53,368 bases of DNA. Origin: Zygnema cylindricum (Eukaryota > Streptophyta > Zygnematophyceae > Zygnematales > Zygnemataceae). Position 1 is the first letter of the stretch; each line of letters begins with the position of its first letter. This document shows, in pieces, positions 1 to 11,290 of this stretch. The translations under genes and the position numbers were made by a program. The notes below the pieces were generated by a model, which did not search any database, was not told where the DNA came from, and saw nothing but the letters and a program-made list of their open reading frames with translations. The stretch covers positions 1 through 53,368 of the forward strand of contig JBBHKE010002960.1 of the NCBI GenBank assembly GCA_037447655.1, written 5' to 3'.

Positions 1-967
1 TACAAAAATTATTTATTTCAATAATTTCACAAAGAGGAAGCAGTAAGTCTGTTCAAGCACTAGCTAACAAGTTTTTAGACTCTAAGATTGGAAATGGCAT
101 TGGTAGAGGTAGTGGTCCTAGAAGGTCACCTTTGACATGCTATTATTGTGATAAAAAAGGCCATGTTTTTAGGATGTGTAATGCCTACAAGAGAGGAAAA
201 GCTACAAGAATTTTTTTCTCTGGATAGGACAAAAGTTGAGGTCCATCTCAATCAAGTGGACGACCAACAACGTTTTCTAACTCACTTCAAGAGGAAGACG
301 TGAGCAGCTTTTGCGATAACAGAGAAAATAAATACTTTGCAATGGTACAAGCAATAGAAAGCGTAGAGGAAGACGAATGGATTATTGACTCAGGTGCATC
401 TGCACTCATGTGCCCCAATCCCTATTTGTTTGAGAATATTTAATCTACCTCTCGTGTCAAAATATATTTCAGTGATGATACTTTCGTTGAGTCCAAAGCT
501 AAAGGGAGGGTGTCACTTATGTTGAACGTAGAAGGAAAAATTGTGAAAAGGGTCTAAAGGATGTGTTAGATGTACCAGTGTTTAAAAGGATTTTTTTCTC
601 TACGTCAGTGGTAGAAAAGAAAAGTTGTAAAACTATATCTGAGAATGGGAAGAAAATAGTGAATAAGAACGGGAAAATAGCTGCAGAGGGATTTGTTGGA
701 GGAAACAATTTGAATCGACTAAGTCTTGCAAATAATAATGACAATGATGTTATGTACTCGAGTGTAATCAGTGATTGTGATTTATGGCATAAACGTTTAG
801 GACATATGAATTATGATAGATTAGAAAAGATGGTAAATCAAAAAATGGTTGAAGGTGTAAAATTAGTCAAAAACAAGCATCAAATGTATGTGATGGTTGT
901 GCTATGGGAAAAATTCAAAAGTTGCCTTTCCCATCGCAAACCAATCACAAAAGTAGCGAGGTGCTAG
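1..967 (+). pseudogene. Ty1/copia internal fragment (Gag zinc knuckle, protease, pre-integrase)
   Basis: This is the interior of a copia polyprotein, cut by the window edge on the left and by an LTR fragment at 968 on the right. Seen: a CX2CX4HX4C zinc knuckle (138-179), the protease signature DSGAS (387-401), and a GAG-pre-integrase segment with LWHKRLGH near 780-810. In the zinc-knuckle frame there are stops at 225, 237, 441 and 555, and the pre-integrase part (563-967) lies in another frame, so the copy is dead. Its knuckle and protease sequences differ clearly from the family A copies later in the window, so I treat it as a separate copia lineage. No integrase core, reverse transcriptase or LTR of its own is visible here. 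Confidence 0.85.
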
Positions 968-1205
968 TGTTGAAATTACTAGATTTATAGGGTATTTTCT
1001 AGGTCTACATAGATCAGTAAAATAGGGAAAAAGGAAAGAGGGGACAACCTGCCTCCACCTCCTCTCTCTACCCCATGTCGTACAATGTCCGTATAGAAAG
1101 TACACCGGCAGTTGTACCTTTCTATACGACACAGTAATATGATCGGAGCAGTACGTCAGTAGATAAAGTTTTAGAGAGAGACAGGACTTAGAAAAATTTG
1201 GTATG
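968..1205 (+). repeat. Family A LTR fragment with a large internal deletion
   Basis: It begins TGTTGAAATT and continues with the TATTTTCTAGGTC stretch shared by the 5' ends of all family A LTRs. After the CT-rich block near 1060 it jumps straight to the GTAC palindrome (1079-1135) and the TTAGAGAGAG segment, so about 600 bp of LTR is missing. The remaining tail (1150-1200) matches the region upstream of the TATA box in intact copies. No PBS or gag follows. Confidence 0.6.
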
Positions 1206-1728
1206 CTCAGATTCCTATTATACTTACTATAAATAGTGTGACAACGAGAAAAAGACAGTAAATTGTAGCGTAATTCTATAGGGACACGCGTCGTCACTTC
1301 AGGACAGTGGAGGTATTTCAAAATGGCACTGACGCCAATATTCGCATGTCACACATCGAACATGTGGAGTCTCAAAGTGGAACGGACAAGAATGAAAGCG
1401 ACGGATATGGTCTGGTACGGGACAACTCAGCCGCGGTTGATATGAATCAAGTCAACAAACAAGAATCATAAGAGGATCACAAGTGACTCATCTGGCAGGT
1501 GTTTTCGCAAAGCAAAATTAACGTGTCTGAACACTAGAGACTAAGCTAGCAACAAGTGTTTGTACGATCACTAGTTTTAGGTTTCCGAGTAATATTAAAT
1601 TAACAATGGTAGGTTGGTTTTTAGCGTGATTAGGAGTACTTAGTGACATATTGGTTTTTCGACGTACCTCTCAAGTACACTTGTATCGCAGGTACAGGAT
1701 TATGTAATAAGACAACTAAGAGTAGATA
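1206..1728 (+). repeat. Family B copia LTR, left part (interrupted by E2)
   Basis: 1230-1400 parallels 47660-47780 (shared TAGTGTGAC, ACATGCGTC/ACACGCGTC and GACGCC landmarks). 1400-1728 parallels 52200-52480 (GGTACRGGACAAC, ATAAGTGACT, GTACCTCYCAAG). At 1724-1728 the LTR is cut by element E2 and resumes at 9339. An inverted paralogue near 45240-45300 shows how the two halves join. The left edge is uncertain because the LTR start (TGTTGRTTTTGG elsewhere) is not recognisable. Confidence 0.6.
1724..1728. repeat. TSD of E2, left copy (AGATA)
   Basis: AGATA precedes the 5' LTR start at 1729 and recurs at 9334-9338 directly after the 3' LTR. Five bp is the usual copia duplication. Confidence 0.85.
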
Positions 1729-3950
1729 TGTACAAATTAGAGGTTCATTTAGTATTTTCTAGGTTTTGTAAAAGATAAAATGCAGAAAAGAAGCAAAGGT
1801 TGTCTGCCTCTAACTCCTCTCTTCAGCTCCCACACTTGAGGCACTCATTAAAAGCTGGAGAGGAAGCTAGAGCCATGGCTGCGTATGCTATCCAGAGGAA
1901 GACAGGCAGTAGTTTTGGTAGTAATACTTGAAATTCTATGGGCTCCATTGCCACACAGAATTCGCATATCAAAAGAAGCTAATCGAGAGAAAGCCGGCTC
2001 CAAGTTTATATAAACCCAAATGATTGCCCTTTGACAATCAGAACCCCATTACAGATTCACCCTTGTGAAATAAGACTTTCTGTGTGCTCAGTTCCACCAC
2101 TGAATGCAAAGTTAGAATATGTGATTTGGATACATTCACCCACTTTGACTTCCCCTTAATAATGCAGCCACCCAGGCAAGCAAAATCTCTGACCGACTAC
2201 ACTCTTGTGTAGCTTGGACTCCCCTGAGTCCGCAGCAACAAGAATCACTGAAAATGGTCAACTGAATTGATAGTTAAGGCTGGCCAAAGTTTACTATTTA
2301 TACAAGGTGCTCTCTGAGAGAGGCAGCTACCTACCAAAAATATTCTAAGTCCTAAAACCCCTTTCTAAACCCCTTCTACTGAAGTACGGCGCCAATCACA
2401 GGACTGTACCGTACAGAAAAGTACAGGCGTCGGAGTACTTTCTGTACGGCAACTGTACGACATGACCATACAGGTGACAGCTGTCACATCAACCTTGTTA
2501 TCTTCCGTTCCAGAGATTCCGCAATCCTCCAGCGCATTTCCACGTGTCATCCGAAGTGTCTGCGTCAGAAAACGCCAAGGCGGCCATTCCGGAATCTCGG
2601 CTCGCACCACGGCCGTCGATTAAATCCAACATTCAATTCTCCCCGTCGAAAATATGTGCGCGGTATTTGTTTCGCCGTCGAAACAAATGCGCGGTATTAG
2701 TTTAGCGAAGTACCGTACACCGTACTACTCTAAACTGTATCTATATACTAAAAATATATTCGCGCCGTTAAATGAATTCGTCTTTGCGTACATATTTATA
2801 TAATTATCAAACTACATATGTCCTAGCACTAGTCTTAGACTAAACGGATAAAGCTGACGGCTGCGGGATGTTTGACGGACGGCAGGTACCATGATCAATT
2901 CCTGGGTCCGTCAAATGCCCTTTTAGTAAACATACCTATTATCTACTTTTGTCTCTTTGGAGAGCTTTAGGCAGCCATGACTCTAGCTCCCTCTCTAGCC
3001 TTCAGTGACTACAACAAGTGTGGGGGCTTGGAGAAGGAGATTAGAGGCAGACTGCCTCTGCTACTATCCTAAAACGGACCAAGAAAATACATAAATATCA
3101 ATAATATTAAAAGGTAGTTGATGCACCAGGATTTGATCCTTGTCTTAACGTGAGTTAAACGAGCCGACAGCTGGTAGCTTTATCCTATTAGTCTAGGATC
3201 AGTGTTAGATGGTATAAGGTTTGATAACTATGTAAATGTTTCCTTTTAGACTAATTCATTTAACATAATATTAGGACATAGATATAGTTTGTATTGTACG
3301 TGGTACGGAACAGCTCGAAAAGGATATGTGGCATTTGTTTCAAATATTAAACAAATACAACGCAAGTATATATGACGGCTAAGATTGAAACCTTGCGTTG
3401 ATCGGACGTCCGTATAGAGTGTCGAGATTGGGGAATAGGATTTTGGCAATTTGCAATCACCGCCACATCGAATGACACGTGTGAACACCACATTGGATAG
3501 CGGCAACTGCGGGAATTACGAGAACGAATCCGGATATGACACGTGTCAACATTTTGGCCATGTTGTACGATGGCCGTATTGAAAGTACACCGGTTTCTGT
3601 ACTTTTATATACGACACATTATTTTGATTGGTGCCATACTTCAGTAAATAGAGTTTTAGAGAGCGATAGGACTTCTAAAAATTTGGTAGATAGGACCCTC
3701 TCTCCGAGAGAGTTTCTTTACAAAAGGTCAACTTTGACCCTCTATAACTTACTGCTGAGGGGAGCAAATCCAAAGTTTCTTATTGCTATCGACTAAAGGG
3801 AGTCTTACCTTCACAGGGGTGAAGGTATTCATAGTTTTTGTCAGCCAAGGTGGCACTTATTTTTTGTTGAAACATAAAGGGGTCAAAGTTTTCCTAGAGG
3901 CTTCGTGAGAGCTGCCCATTCTGAGGACCTATGGAGGTCCCAGAGTTGTA
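1729..3950 (+). repeat. E2 5' LTR, split by a nested solo LTR
   Basis: The LTR occupies 1729-1928 and 3109-3950. It starts TGTACAAATT and ends ...GAGTTGTA, where CA has become TA. It aligns along its whole length with the 3' LTR at 8293-9333. The promoter-like half holds the GTAC palindrome near 3558-3617, followed by ATTGG (an inverted CCAAT). The ATG of Gag lies within its last 20 bp (3931-3933). Confidence 0.88.
1929..3103 (-). mobile_element. Solo LTR of family A, inverted, nested in the E2 5' LTR
   Basis: Read on the minus strand, this is one entire family A LTR (about 1175 bp). It begins TATTGATATTTATG, where the expected TG has become TA, and ends ...GAATTTCA at 1929. No PBS, gag or second LTR accompanies it. 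It is flanked by ATACT (1924-1928) and ATATT (3104-3108), a TSD with one change, and the paralogous E2 3' LTR shows the uninterrupted sequence near 8480-8505. A solo LTR left by LTR-LTR recombination is the simplest reading. It carries a CACGTG at about 2552 and a GTAC palindrome at about 2400-2470. Confidence 0.88.
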
Positions 3951-5079
3951 GGTTATGGACTAAGCCTCTAGGGTGCCCATCATTAATGGAACTAGCTTCA
4001 TAAACACGGAAAGTATGATGACAGGAGCTCTATGCGAAAAATTGTTTTGGGGGATAGTGGGTGGACGAGTGGGGCGTCCATCAAGTCTTGGCATCCCTCA
4101 AGGGTTTTGAGGAAGCAGATTCACGAGAAAGGTAGATCCATCTCTAACGGAGGAGACATCGTAAGAGGAGGTGGTGGACAAAGGAAAAGAGAAGGAGAGT
4201 ATCACACCGATAGCAACCGGTTCGGTATTCATGCCACCTATTCCGAAGAAAGAGGAAAATGATACTAATACGAGGGACTACAACAATATGGTGGCAAAGC
4301 ACTTCATCCTTCGCCATCTTACTCAAGGACTTACATCTCCTCATTTGCAGGTAGAAAGGGCATCCGATCTTTGGGTGCCTCTCATAGAGATATACCTAAA
4401 TGGTACGATTCAGCAACAGCAGTTGGCTAATCAAAAAATTAATGCGTATGTATACAAAGGGGGGAAGATGTTGGATTTTTGCAATAAGCTTGCTACACTT
4501 TCATGGAACTAAAGAGTGTTGGAAAAGTAGAAAGTGAAAAGGAACAGGCTAACTGTTGCTCATGAAGTTACAAGATGAGTTCGAGAACATAGTCAACCGT
4601 GTTCAGCATTTTTTGGACTCAAGGTGGATATGGAATTCATTGGTAGGGATAATTCTCGTTCGGGAGAATACGATTGAGTTTAGAACGGGAGGAAAGAGTG
4701 GGCAAGCCTTGGTAGCTGGGACCGATTAGAAGAACAGGGATTCCAAGGAAACCGGTCGGAAGTTATGGAGGGGGGGAGCAAAAAAATTAGACCGACGAGT
4801 TTGGACCGAGGGCTCCTAAGGGTTTGTGTCACTTCTTTAAGAAACCAGGGCACTATATGGCAGAGTGCACTAAGCTCACCAAACTTCGGTTTAAAGGAGG
4901 GGCAGATACGTGGACAAACAAGAGGAAAAAAAAATGCTCTTGTGACTTAAGTACACAAGGAGGAATCCGAGGATGAGGACGAATATCTCTTGTTGGATGA
5001 GGAGTTGGAGGCGAAGACCGAGGTCAAAATTCCTCCAAAGCAAAAATGTGCTTTCGGAGGTTTGAAAGGTAAATGAGGT
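3931..5079 (+). pseudogene. E2 Gag (UBN2-type plus zinc knuckle), broken
   Basis: Copia Gag, the nucleocapsid precursor. The frame begins at ATG 3931 inside the LTR, with stops almost at once, and recovers as a long open stretch at 4171-4512. That stretch carries the conserved core (KHFILRHLTQ, ASDLWVPLIEIY, TIQQQQLANQ, AYVYKGGKMLDFCN) typical of UBN2/gag-polypeptide domains. The zinc knuckle near 4820-4870 reads CHFFKKPGHYMAEC, so its second cysteine is replaced by Phe. Frameshifts follow 4512. The acidic linker before the protease (about 4965-5070) is recognisable. Confidence 0.8.
3951..3961 (+). other. E2 primer-binding site, half-tRNA initiator-Met type
   Basis: GGTTATGGACT directly after the 5' LTR is a mutated form of the GGTTATGGGCC seen in other copies. 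The family form is complementary to the anticodon loop and 5' anticodon stem of eukaryotic initiator tRNA-Met, as in Drosophila copia, not to the tRNA 3' end. The ATG inside it (3955-3957) is in frame with the LTR ATG at 3931. Confidence 0.7.
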
Positions 5080-5409
5080 TTGATTTTGGATTCGGGTGCC
5101 TCTATGCACATGTGTAAGGACAAACACCTATTCACTAAGATGAGAAAGATTCCTATTGTAGAGATAGAGTACGGAGATGGGAGAGTAGTCACTACTACTA
5201 TGGTAGGATCGATTGATCTGAAAGTCATAGTGGAAGGGAAGACATCCATAGTGACATTCTCTGATGTGTTGTTTGTTCCAGAGTTGAACAAAAACCTCAT
5301 CTCAACGTCTGTGTTGAACGATAAGGGTTTTGAGACAAGCATTAGGAAGGGAACCTTTACTGATAGATTTGAGGAGGAAGTTTATTTCATTGCCGAAAAA
5401 GGTAGATAA
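5080..5409 (+). pseudogene. E2 aspartic protease domain
   Basis: This is an open stretch of about 110 codons holding the copia protease. The active-site motif DSGAS is at 5089-5103, preceded by LIL, and is followed by SMHMCKDKHLF and the second-half signature SDVLFVPELNKNLIS. A stop (TGA) just upstream separates it from Gag, and a TAG at 5407-5409 ends it. The catalytic triplet itself is intact. In the family this enzyme cleaves Gag-Pol inside the particle. Confidence 0.85.
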
Positions 5410-5459
5410 GGGATGTTTAGGCTGATTTTAAGCAATGAAAACTAGAAACTTTACTATGC

Positions 5460-6480
5460 TGGTGTACATGATATCATGTTGTGGCATTAGAGGCTTGGAC
5501 ATGTGCGTTTAGATAAGATAAAAGAAATGAAAAAGATGGGAATAGTGGAAAGAATTCAGTTTGGGGAAAGTGAAAACCTGAGTGATTATATTGGTTGTGC
5601 TCAAGGTAAGGCACACTGGTTACCTTTCCCAAACGAAGCCACTTATAAAGGGGAAATGGTTCTAAACTTAGTACACACTGATATTTGGGGACCGGCCAAA
5701 GTGCCTTCACCTGGGGCGAAGAGGTTTATGATGACAATCACTAACAATTGGTCTCTAGAGTTTATTTCCTGAAAAATAAATCACAGGCCCCGCAATTTTT
5801 AATGAATATAAAGCATGGAGTGAGAAACTCCATGAAACCCTTTTTAAAAGAGTGAGGAGGGATAATGAGGGAGAGTATACCTCTAATCAGTTTGAGGATT
5901 TTTTGAGAGAGGATAGAGTGCAACACTAAAAGAGAGTCCCTAAAAATCCTGAGCAGAATGGTGTAGCTGAAAGATTAAATAGAACACTGAGTGATAGTGC
6001 TAAGAGTATGCTCTCAGATAAGAAGATAGGAAAGAAGTTTTAGGCTGAAGCAACGAATTGTGCAAACTATCTTAAGAATAACGTTCTTACTTCTGTAGAA
6101 AAAGGCCAAACACCTTGTGAGAGATGGACCGGCCGAAAACCATATGTTTCACACTTAAAGGTTTTCGGTAGTCAAGTGTTTAGTCTAGACACAGATCGGT
6201 CAAACTGCAAGTTAGATCCAAAAGGGAAACCAGGATATCTAATAGGATATGATGAAGATGTAAAGAGATATAGAGTTTATGATCTCAAGAGAGAAGATAT
6301 CATCCTAGTGAAGCATCTAGTGGTCATGGATTAAGGGAAATCTATAAATCCCTTTACGTATACAAAGACAATCAAAATTAGATTTGAGTCAAAAAATTGT
6401 GATGACTTTGAGTTTCCTAACTATCCAGGTTTCCGAGAAGATGATGATCTTACAGGTACGAATCAAATCGAAGAGGACTC
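5460..6480 (+). pseudogene. E2 integrase (pre-integrase HHCC and DDE core)
   Basis: This encodes the integrase that would insert the cDNA. Seen: WH-RLGH (HHCC zinc region) near 5480-5510, then the catalytic triad. The first Asp is in HTDIWGP (5680-5682), the second in RDNEGEYTS (5861-5863), and the Glu in NGVAERLNRTL (5969-5971). The last two are 35 residues apart, the copia/retroviral DD35E spacing. Stops interrupt it at several points, for example TAA at 5927-5929 where a paralogue has CAA. The C-terminal part with GYLIGYDEDVK and YRVYDLKRED runs on to about 6340. Confidence 0.85.
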
Positions 6481-6484
6481 AACC

Positions 6485-8270
6485 GTGGAACCCCTAGTAA
6501 CAAATCGAATCAAAGTGAAAGACATGGTGGAACTAAACCCAGAATCAAGGGATAGGGGAGAAATCGAAACTGTTCGGAAAAATCCACGAGAGCCATCTAT
6601 TCTGGCAACAGAGTTTGAGGGAGGAAGAAGAAGCAGCAAAAGACTACAAGAGAGACATGATAACAAAATGGTAACCAAACTGTCTCACCCCGATGAACCT
6701 CAAACTTATAATGAGGCAATGAACTGTCCCGAAAGAAACATGTGGAAGACAACCATCAATGAGGAGATGGCTTCAATTATGGAGGTCGATACAAGGGAAT
6801 TGGTGGAGTGTCCTCCTAACAGAAAGCCAATCGGGTGTAAGTGGTATTTAAATTAAAACTCAACCCGTATAACACCATTGAGCGCTACAAGGCTCGTTTA
6901 GTGGCGAAAGGTTTTACCCAAAAAGAGGGAATTGACTATGAGGAGACTTTTGCTCCAGTCGTCAGGTTTCCCTCTGTTCGGATACTTCTCAGTATGGTGG
7001 CAACAGAAGACATTGAAGTACATCAGATAAACATCAAGACAACCTTCCTACATGGAGAGTCGGAAGAGGAGATTTTTATGCAACAACCCGTAGGATTTGT
7101 GGAACAAGGGGAGGAGAGCAAAGTATGGCGATTGATCAAATCTTAGTATAAGGTGAAATAGTCGCCCCGACAATGGAATAAGAAGCTTGATGAGTTTCTT
7201 ACGAGTTTATGATATATCTGGATCATCTCAGATCACTCAACTTATTTGATTGAAGATGAGGAAAGAATGTTTTTTATTGCAATTTATGTTGATGATTTGC
7301 TTGTTTCAAGTAAATCCATGGATATAATAAATAAGTTGAAAAATTATCTAAATGAAGATTTGAGATGAAAGATATGAGAGAAACACAATATATTTTTGGA
7401 ATTCGAGTAGAGAGAGATAGAGATAGAAAGAAAATAAGACTATCTCAGAAGAAGGCCATTGGAAACATGTTAAAAAGATTCCAAATGTACAAGGCTAATA
7501 GTTGTACTTCTCCTATAGAACTAAAGAAGGGAAGTGAGGGAAGTGTGGAAGAGGGGTTTATAATCTTGGATGATGAGTTAGGCCCAGAAGAGAAAAGATT
7601 TATAAAGATGATCCCTTATAGGCAAGTAGTGGGCAGCCTAATATATTATATGAATTGTACTCGGCCAAATATAGCCGCGGATGTAGGAATACTAAGTAGG
7701 AGTCTGAATGCTCCAACTGAGAAAGATTTGGAGGCAGCCAAAAGGGGTCCTTAGATATCTCATAGGGACTAGAGATCTATGGTTGAATTTGGGTGGGAAC
7801 AATATTGACATCACCACTTGGAGTGATGCCAGCTATGGGGATGCTCCTATAAGAAGATGCACGTCTAGGCATGTATTGTATGTGGGTGACGAAGCTTGCA
7901 GCTAGAGCAGCAAGCAGCAAAAGGTCATTGCTCAGTCCACTATGGAGGTTGTGTATATGGCTTCTTGCTCTGTTGTAAAAGAATTAGTGTGGCAAGTCTT
8001 TTCTTGGTGAGCTTAGTCATCTTAAGAGTGGTGTCCAAAAGGTGTAAGGTGATAATCAAGCAGCCATTGCCATTTCTGCCAATCCTAAGCATCACTTTAA
8101 AGCCAAACAAATGGAAATTAGACTTAGCTTCGTTAGGGAGAAAGTAGAAAACAGGATAATCAGTTTGGATTATTAACCAGATAGTAAAATGCTTGTAGAT
8201 ATGATGACCAAACGTGTGCCTTCCCCTAAACTTATTTTTCTGCAGGGAGAAGTGTGGTCTAAAATCAGAG
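6485..8270 (+). pseudogene. E2 reverse transcriptase and RNase H
   Basis: The copia RT begins with the linker and EGGRRSSKRLQ (about 6620), then [18 protein letters not shown] and [18 protein letters not shown] (6820-7000). The polymerase active site YVDD is intact at 7285-7296. RNase H follows with TTWSDASYGDAP and SSKQQKVIAQSTMEVVYMAS (7810-7965). Stops and frame changes break it at about 6853, 7145, 7367 and 7754, and in the RNase H tail. The end decays into sequence just upstream of the PPT. Confidence 0.87.
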
Positions 8271-8279
8271 AGTGACTAG

Positions 8280-8292
8280 AAAATAATAGGAG
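8280..8292 (+). other. E2 polypurine tract
   Basis: AAATAATAGGAG immediately precedes the 3' LTR start. The context GACTAGAAAATAA is shared with the tracts before 20887 and 50958, which marks it as the plus-strand primer of family A. Confidence 0.75.
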
Positions 8293-9333
8293 TGTAGAAA
8301 TTAAAGGTTCATTTAGTATTTTTTAGGATTTGTAAAAGATAAAATGTAGAAAAGAAGCGGAGGCAGTCTGCCTCTAACTCCTTTCTTCAACTCCCACACT
8401 TGTCGCACTCACTGAAAGCTGGAGAGGAAGCTAAAGCCATGGCTGCCTATGCTATCCAGAGGATGACAAGCAGTAGTTTTGGTATTTTTACTAAAAAGGT
8501 AGTTGACGGACCTAGGATTCAATCCTGGTACCTGCTGTCCGTCAAACTAGCCGATAGCCGGTAGGTTTATCGTATTAGTCTAGGATCATTGCTAGATGCT
8601 ATAGGGTTTGATAACTATAAAAATGTTTCCTTGTAGACTAATTCATTTAACAAAATATTAGGACATAGATATAGTTTGCATTGTACGTGGTACGGAACAG
8701 CTCGACAGATATCTTGCATTTGTTTCAAATATTAAACAAATACCGTGCAAGTATTATGACGGCTATTATTGAATCCCGACGCTAATCGGACGGCCGTGGA
8801 GAGTGTCGAGATCGCGGAATAGGATTTTGGTGGTTTGTGGTCACCGCAACATCGAATGACACATGTAAACACCGCATTCGATTGCGGCAACTGCGGGAAT
8901 TACGAGAACGAATTCGGATATGACACTTGTCAATATTTTGGCCATGTTGTACGATGGACGTACAGAAAGTACATCGGCACCTATAATTTTATATACGACA
9001 CATTATTTTGATTGGTGCCATACTTCAGTAGATAGATTTTAAGAGAGAGATAGGACTTTCAAAAATTTGGTAGATAGAACCTTCTCTCCGAGAGAGTTTC
9101 TTTACAAAAGGTCAACATTGACCCTCTATAGCTTACGGCTGAGGGGAGAAAATTCTAAGTTTCTTATTGCTATAGACTCAAGGGAGTCTTACTTTCACAT
9201 GGTGAAGATGTTTAGAGTTTTTGTCAGCGAAGGTGACAGTTATTTTTTGCAGAAACACAAAGGGGTTAGGGTTATCCTAGAGGCTTCGTGAGAGCTGCCC
9301 ATTCTGAGGACCTATGGAGGTCTCAGAGTTGCA
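8293..9333 (+). repeat. E2 3' LTR
   Basis: A 1041-bp LTR from TGTAGAAATT to ...GAGTTGCA. It matches the split 5' LTR in order and length and differs by scattered substitutions, so the insertion is not recent. It contains a GTAC palindrome (about 8947-9000), an inverted CCAAT box after it and a CTCTCTCCGAGAG segment near the presumed transcription start. The terminal ATG GAG GTC is the Gag start in the 5' LTR context. Confidence 0.9.
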
Positions 9334-9338
9334 AGATA
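9334..9338. repeat. TSD of E2, right copy (AGATA)
   Basis: Matches 1724-1728. After it the interrupted family B LTR resumes. Confidence 0.85.
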
Positions 9339-9745
9339 ATCACTGTGAGTATAAGACTGGGGACTTAAAACATTTTAGGTATCTAGACTTCTGGACTTTA
9401 TAATCTGAAAACCTTTTTTTGAGAAAATTTTGAGTCTTATATCTTGGAGTGTGTTAAATCAATTCAGCTAAAACTTTGGTAGTCATCACCATTTGTGATA
9501 TTCTATACTGTGATATAGTTTGATGAAATTTGGACCTTTGTGCCAAATTTGGTGAGGTGTAGAAAACAACTGTTTGATAAGATTCTTGATAACTTCTATG
9601 AGTAGATTATGTCGATATCTAATACTAGTGCTGCTGTTCCACATGCACCGGTGGTGGTAGAACAACATGATGGAATCTTGTGGTCTACAAAGATCTTTTG
9701 GAGTGGCGGCTACGTGCACACTGTACTTAGAGAGAGTGGTTTTGG
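9339..9745 (+). pseudogene. Family B LTR, right part, and start of its gag
   Basis: 9339-9600 continues the family B LTR/leader (GTATAAGACT, GGACTTAAAACATTTTA, CTAAAACTTTGG, TTTGGTGAG, GATAGCTTCT-like segments also found at 52490-52735 and inverted at 45060-45290). An ATG at 9609 opens a short gag start reading MSISNTSAAVPH and on through VVVEQH to a TAG near 9745. The copy at 52741 and the inverted one at 45018 start with the same Ser/Thr-rich leader. The LTR/leader boundary is not certain, and no recognisable PBS of family B was found. Confidence 0.55.
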
Positions 9746-10725
9746 CTAGTTACAAACAACCTATCTTTGTGGGATTTGCTCCTATTCATCAAGCACTTCT
9801 CTACTGTTCTGAAGCACATGCCCTCAAAGTGTCGCTAAGAGACTTGAAGTTAAATCGCAAGCAATCAATGGAGACAACCAATGACCACATTACTTGAAAT
9901 CTCGATCTCGATGAGGCTGACGGGGAAGTTTTGGAGCTCTTGCTATTGCCAACTGGTAAGAAAGACAACCATGTGGGGGATATCCAATCTTAGGATGCCC
10001 AGTGTACCGCGCTTCTAGAAGGTCCTCTTACTCGTACGGATATGAAAGGAGGAGCCATGAATATCAGTCGCCCTTTTGTTTTGAAAATGCCTTCTTTTGT
10101 GCGACTTTGTCATCACAATCGCCGTCTCAAATGTACTAGTGGTCCTGTAAGTTTTTGTTCAACTAGGTCCACAGTATTTATGAATCAAGTATTTTGATTG
10201 GTCTTTTTAAGGAATCAAATGGTTCTTTGGTGTAAGATGTGTTGGAATTGAATGCACTTAATGTGGGGGAGTTTTATTTCTATAAGGTCGCAACAACAAA
10301 TTTTAATAAGGTTGAGGAGAGGTTAAAAAAGAGAGTTTAAAACAACAATTAGTTCTTTCATGTTCTATTCAAATATGGATTTTTTTTAAGAAATTGGTTA
10401 TCTTTAGGAATCTTATAATTCTCATAAACCGCAACATGGTAGCCAGCTCATTTGAAATGACCACACTGTTAGCAATTCCTCATGATTTGACTATAATGTT
10501 GTTTTGACGAACAAAAAACTTAATGCAGGAAGAGGTGATGGCAAGTGAACGTCTTGTAATTTTGGAAGGGAATCGTTATGTCACCATTCACCCTCTTGTA
10601 CCGAAACATGACGTAGTGGGTGAAGACATAAAGGTCACTTTTGGCTAAAACCAAGGCATGATTGCCAAGAGATGCATGTCTCAAGGTAAAAGAATTGGTC
10701 TTTGTCAAGAGAGAAGCTTTTCTAG

Positions 10726-11193
10726 ATGAACTCAGATCAAGAAATTTTAAATTTATATTCAAATTTATATTTGAAGAGAGCTCAATGTGTTTCTCTTTCT
10801 ATCGAAGATGGACATGGAGTCTTAACTGAATTGCAAAAAAACTTTTTATATGAAAGATTAACTTGCTATTTGTTGATCAACTTGCTACGGGGAACTCCTC
10901 GCATTATAGCTGATATACGCGTAGATTGGTCGACAAAGTCAAGCTTGAATAGGCGAATTGCTCAAGTTATGTTTGAAATGCTTCGAGAAAAAACGAGTGC
11001 ACTAGCAAATGAAGACCCGTTAGAAGGCAATAATCTACGCGAAATTGATCTGTTTATGGTGGGAGTAGAAGATTTCTTGTGGGTTAGAGAGCAATTTACA
11101 ACAGACTTACAAGTGCGTCTCCTAATCCTATACATTGGTTTGCAGGCAACGCTTTTCCTTAGGCATGTGGACCCACATATATTCCTCTGTTGA
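10726..11193 (+). CDS. Open exon-like stretch, 155 codons, unidentified
   Basis: It reads through without a stop from an ATG at 10726, with balanced composition and internal segments such as TPRIIADIRVDWSTK, EMLREKTSALANEDP and IDLFMVGVEDFLWV. These look like a real soluble protein with alternating helix and strand, not low complexity. The true exon start may be later, since the first 20 codons are AT-rich. I do not recognise the family. Being open while its neighbours contain stops suggests limited decay or chance. Together with the SIS piece at 11291 it may belong to one multi-exon gene. Confidence 0.45.
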   Translation: MNSDQEILNLYSNLYLKRAQCVSLSIEDGHGVLTELQKNFLYERLTCYLLINLLRGTPRIIADIRVDWSTKSSLNRRIAQVMFEMLREKTSALANEDPLEGNNLREIDLFMVGVEDFLWVREQFTTDLQVRLLILYIGLQATLFLRHVDPHIFLC

Positions 11194-11290
11194 AAGAGTT
11201 GAAATGCTACTTGATTAGTGTTGACTTTGTCTCTGGACTATATTTTTTGGAAAGTATTGATCTTGGAGGAGGAATAATGAGCAGAGGAAT

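Larger units (their letters stand above)
1729..9333 (+). mobile_element. E2: full-length family A Ty1/copia retrotransposon, defective
   Basis: A complete but decayed copia element with both LTRs, PBS, Gag, PR, INT, RT, RNase H and PPT in copia order (INT before RT). With the nested solo LTR removed, the two LTRs are 1042 and 1041 bp and the interior is 4342 bp, which fits an intact copia length. AGATA flanks it on both sides. Many in-frame stops and frameshifts interrupt every domain, so it cannot make a working polyprotein. It sits inside a family B LTR, hence is younger than that element, and was itself later hit by the solo LTR at 1929-3103. Confidence 0.9.

Noticed and set aside
10147-10160. 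Standard plant copia PBS TGGTATCAGAGC anywhere after an LTR
   Set aside because: Not found downstream of any family A LTR; the internal iMet match fits all copies better.
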